Assembly: GCF_012935695.1 (NCBI RefSeq) | Contig: NZ_CP052859.1 | Span: 661,001-725,000 of the forward strand | Direction of reading: 5' to 3' | Length of the DNA: 64,000 nt | Source of the DNA: Pseudomonas sp. ADAK18 | GTDB lineage: Bacteria > Pseudomonadota > Gammaproteobacteria > Pseudomonadales > Pseudomonadaceae | Part shown: positions 61,943 to 64,000 of the stretch, piece after piece | How positions within the stretch are numbered: position 1 is the first letter of the stretch | How the letters are laid out: the number at the start of each line of letters is the position of its first letter | Program-made: the position numbers and the translations under genes | Notes under the pieces: generated by a model | Told to the model about the DNA's origin: nothing | Database searches by the model: none | What the model saw: the letters and a program-made list of their open reading frames with translations, nothing else

Positions 61943-62884
61943 TTAACGCTGGATCTCACGATCACGGTCCAGTGAGTAGGGCAGGTCGAGCAAGTGCAGG
62001 CCTGGTCCTTCCAGCGTACCCACATGCACATCGCCGGCGTCTGCTGCTTCGGCTTGCAGTACCGCTAGAAGTTCAATCGTTTGATCGGCCCGCGCGGCGA
62101 TCACTACCTCGCCGATGGCGCTGTTATGGCTGGGTGAAAACAGCGGTGTCCCTGGCTCGGGTAGCTCGCCGGCGTTCAGGCTCAGTCGATACAGACGACG
62201 CTTGAGCTTGCCCAGGTATTGCATGCGGGCAACGATTTCCTGGCCGGTGTAGCAACCTTTCTTGAAGCTGACACCGCCAACGGCTTGCAGGTTGAGCATC
62301 TGCGGGATGAACAGTTCGCGGGTCTGGGCCATGACCTGGCCGATCCCGGCGCGGATCTGCCCCAGCAGCCACTGATTCAGATCACCTTCTTTCAGGTGTG
62401 CGGCCAGGTGGCTGCGCACGGTGTCGGCTTGTGTGGCAGGTGCCCAGAGTTCGGCGCGGCCAGGGGAGACACGAATGGCGATCAGCTCGTCAGTACGGGC
62501 GACGCTGTCGGTTTCAGGTGGTAGTTTCAGGCCGAGGCTGACCAGTGTCGAATCCGCATCCGACAGACCGAAACGCACCCAGGCGGCGCTTTCGTCGGTC
62601 AGTTTGGATTTGGAAAACACGGCGTATTTCTTCAGGTCCGCCAGTTGTGGCTCCAGCAGTTCGCTGGCCATGGCCAACAGCACGCCGTCGCCTTGCAACA
62701 GGATGCGAAAGCTCGACTGCATGCGGCCTTTCTGGGTGCAGCGGGCACCGAGGCTGGCCTGGGTGTCGCTCAGGTAATTGAGGTTGCAGGTCAGTTGTCC
62801 CTGCAGGAACTTGGCAGCGTCAGCGCCGCGGACGGCGAGAACGCCTTCGTGGGACAGGGGGCAGAAGAAAGCAGAGTCAGCCAT
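61943..62884 (-). CDS. ygfZ: YgfZ, folate-binding Fe-S maintenance protein
   Basis: The 313-residue GcvT-like protein has the YgfZ signature 'KGCYTGQEIVARMQYLGKLK' with the key cysteine. It uses tetrahydrofolate and helps assemble or repair Fe-S enzymes. It is divergent from sdhE, a gene for another respiratory assembly factor. Confidence 0.94.
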   Translation of the reverse strand: MADSAFFCPLSHEGVLAVRGADAAKFLQGQLTCNLNYLSDTQASLGARCTQKGRMQSSFRILLQGDGVLLAMASELLEPQLADLKKYAVFSKSKLTDESAAWVRFGLSDADSTLVSLGLKLPPETDSVARTDELIAIRVSPGRAELWAPATQADTVRSHLAAHLKEGDLNQWLLGQIRAGIGQVMAQTRELFIPQMLNLQAVGGVSFKKGCYTGQEIVARMQYLGKLKRRLYRLSLNAGELPEPGTPLFSPSHNSAIGEVVIAARADQTIELLAVLQAEAADAGDVHVGTLEGPGLHLLDLPYSLDRDREIQR

Positions 62885-63022
62885 GGGTCATCGCAGGTTG
62901 AAAAGTTATGAGTGCATCATAGAGGGGCGTCCGGCAAATGGGTAGTTTCCATATGCCGACCAAAGCCGACTGTTCCGAGCTTCTTGGGCCTGTATACTTG
63001 CGCTCTATTTGAGGAGCGCTCC

Positions 63023-63277
63023 ATGGTCGAAGATGTAGAACTCAATCGCCTGTACTGGCACAGCCGTCGTGGCATGCTTGAGCTGGATGTGTTGCTGGTA
63101 CCGTTCGTCAAGGAGGTCTATGCGCACCTCAATGACGTTGACCGCGACTGCTACCGCAAGCTGCTGGAGTGTGAAGATCAGGACATGTTCGGCTGGTTCA
63201 TGGAGCGGGCCGAATCGGAAGACCCGGAGCTGCAGCGCATGGTTCGGATGATTCTGGATCGTGTCCAGCCCAAGTAA
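63023..63277 (+). CDS. sdhE: Succinate dehydrogenase assembly factor SdhE
   Basis: ATG 63023 with 'GAGGAG' upstream gives 84 residues. It has the '[13 protein letters not shown]' motif that contacts FAD on SdhA, and '[11 protein letters not shown]' nearer the C-terminus. It promotes flavin attachment to succinate dehydrogenase. The ygfX gene overlaps it by 17 bases, the usual arrangement. Confidence 0.95.
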   Translation: MVEDVELNRLYWHSRRGMLELDVLLVPFVKEVYAHLNDVDRDCYRKLLECEDQDMFGWFMERAESEDPELQRMVRMILDRVQPK

Positions 63278-63713
63278 TAGCTTCGAATGCCGCTGGCAGG
63301 CCTCACGGCTGTTGCTGGCGGCGTATCTCCTTGCCCAGCTGTTCGCGCTGGGTGCATTGATGGTGCTTGCTGTTTCCCTTTGGGCCGCTGTGCTGGGAGC
63401 CATCTTTTGCCTGGCTCATGCGGGCTGGGTCCTGCCGCGCCATATCCTGTTGACTCACCGTTCGTCGATTCGTGGCTTGCGTCGTGATGCTGAGGGTTGG
63501 CAGCTCTGGAGCGCCGAACGGGGCTGGCACGCAGTGCAATTGCGCCCCGACAGCCTGGCGTTGCCGTTGATCGTGGTGCTGCGCTTTCGCGTGCGGGGAG
63601 AATGGCAGGTACGGTCGATCTGTGTGCCGCGGGATTCGCAGGTCGCCGATGTGCATCGGCGCCTGCGGGTGCGCTTGAAGTTCAGTCGCCGTAGGTGGCT
63701 GGCACCAGAATAG
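63261..63713 (+). CDS. ygfX: YgfX (CptA-like) inner-membrane protein
   Basis: The 150-residue protein starts at GTG 63261, inside sdhE. It has two close membrane helices ('[20 protein letters not shown]', '[18 protein letters not shown]') and a soluble basic C-terminal part. E. coli YgfX/CptA was described as a toxin acting on FtsZ and MreB with SdhE as antitoxin, but it is also linked to Fe-S/flavin assembly. Its 3' end overlaps the convergent nadB by 32 bases. Confidence 0.87.
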   Translation: MSSPSNSFECRWQASRLLLAAYLLAQLFALGALMVLAVSLWAAVLGAIFCLAHAGWVLPRHILLTHRSSIRGLRRDAEGWQLWSAERGWHAVQLRPDSLALPLIVVLRFRVRGEWQVRSICVPRDSQVADVHRRLRVRLKFSRRRWLAPE

Positions 63714-64000
63714 TGTCCCGGGCCTCGGGCAGCATCTGCGGGTAGTCAAGGGTGTAATGCAGGCCTCGGCTCTCCTTGCGCTCCATGGCTGAACGGATCA
63801 TCAATTCGGCTACCTGGGCCAGGTTGCGCAGCTCGATCAGGTCGCGGCTGACCTTGTAGTTGCTGTAGAACTCGTCGATTTCGTCCAACAGCAATCTCAC
63901 CCGGTGCTGCGCCCGTTGCAGGCGCTTGTTGGTGCGCACAATCCCTACGTAGTCCCACATGAAGCGCCGTAGCTCGTCCCAATTGTGGGCGATGATCACG
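63682..64000 (-). CDS. nadB: L-aspartate oxidase, C-terminal end (cut by window edge)
   Basis: The minus-strand frame enters from the right edge and ends at 63682. The last 105 residues match the NadB helical C-terminal domain ('[20 protein letters not shown]', '[16 protein letters not shown]', '[16 protein letters not shown]'). NadB makes iminoaspartate for NAD synthesis. The FAD domain lies outside the window. Confidence 0.95.
   Translation of the reverse strand, partial: VIIAHNWDELRRFMWDYVGIVRTNKRLQRAQHRVRLLLDEIDEFYSNYKVSRDLIELRNLAQVAELMIRSAMERKESRGLHYTLDYPQMLPEARDTILVPATYGD

Overview
The window is an ordinary chromosomal stretch of a fluorescent-type Pseudomonas. The evidence is the dense high-GC coding, the PhaG protein, a chromosomal FosA, the order ung / AbrB-like / tctABC / OprD porin / tctDE / HDOD / ygfZ / sdhE / ygfX / nadB (which matches the order I recall from P. 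aeruginosa PAO1), and many REP-like hairpins of the 'GTGGGAGCGGGCTTGCTCGCGA' type between genes. There is no prophage, insertion sequence, CRISPR array or rRNA operon. One tRNA (Gly, CCC) is present.

Layout. 1-8.5 kb: a cardiolipin-synthase-like phospholipase D, periplasmic beta-glucosidase BglX, a LemA-TPM-TPM envelope operon, a class I methyltransferase and an EamA exporter. 8.7-13 kb: a TonB-dependent receptor with a signalling domain, encoded next to its FecR/FecI-type regulator pair and under likely Fur control. 13-16 kb: a YegP-like protein, then an aldolase plus a DapA-family enzyme, divergent from an XRE-cupin regulator with a clear inverted-repeat operator between them. 16-21 kb: a SIR2-like DUF4917 protein, an iron-type alcohol dehydrogenase, an MFS exporter, and an AT-rich, frameshifted alpha-oxoamine-synthase-like gene. 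21-26.5 kb: a LysR regulator, CoA-transferase, HMG-CoA lyase and MFS carrier that read as a catabolic operon for a 3-hydroxy-3-methylglutarate-like acid. 26.4-31 kb: small transporters, fosA, DUF4142, an iron-permease-like protein and a GNAT enzyme.

31.1-41.1 kb is a full trans-4-hydroxy-L-proline catabolic cluster: an AraC/PAS regulator, a three-part D-hydroxyproline dehydrogenase and the 2-epimerase on the minus strand, divergent from the deaminase, a permease, ketoglutarate semialdehyde dehydrogenase and an Ldh2-family ketimine reductase. The divergent promoter carries a perfect 17-bp inverted repeat with a third half-site, a strong operator candidate. The cluster is bracketed by two copies of one palindromic repeat family.

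41-53 kb is a mixed region: ogt, an orphan HicB, a LysR/MFS pair, a second MFS plus GNAT, a HigBA-like toxin-antitoxin pair, tRNA-Gly, phaG, rsuA, small envelope proteins, a 3-hydroxyisobutyryl-CoA hydrolase and ung. 53-61 kb is the tricarboxylate uptake system: porin, TctCBA, a translationally coupled AbrB-family membrane protein and the TctDE two-component system. Perfect AAnAAnAA (Crc/Hfq) motifs lie in the porin and tctC leaders. 61-64 kb holds HDOD, YgfZ, SdhE, YgfX and the C-terminal end of NadB, cut by the window edge.

No plainly new multi-gene system is visible. The best leads are the lhp operator, the frameshifted oxoamine synthase with its neighbouring exporter, the SIR2-like DUF4917 gene, the unassigned aldolase/DapA-like pathway and the proposed HMG catabolic operon. 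All assignments come from reading motifs by eye; no database search was run.
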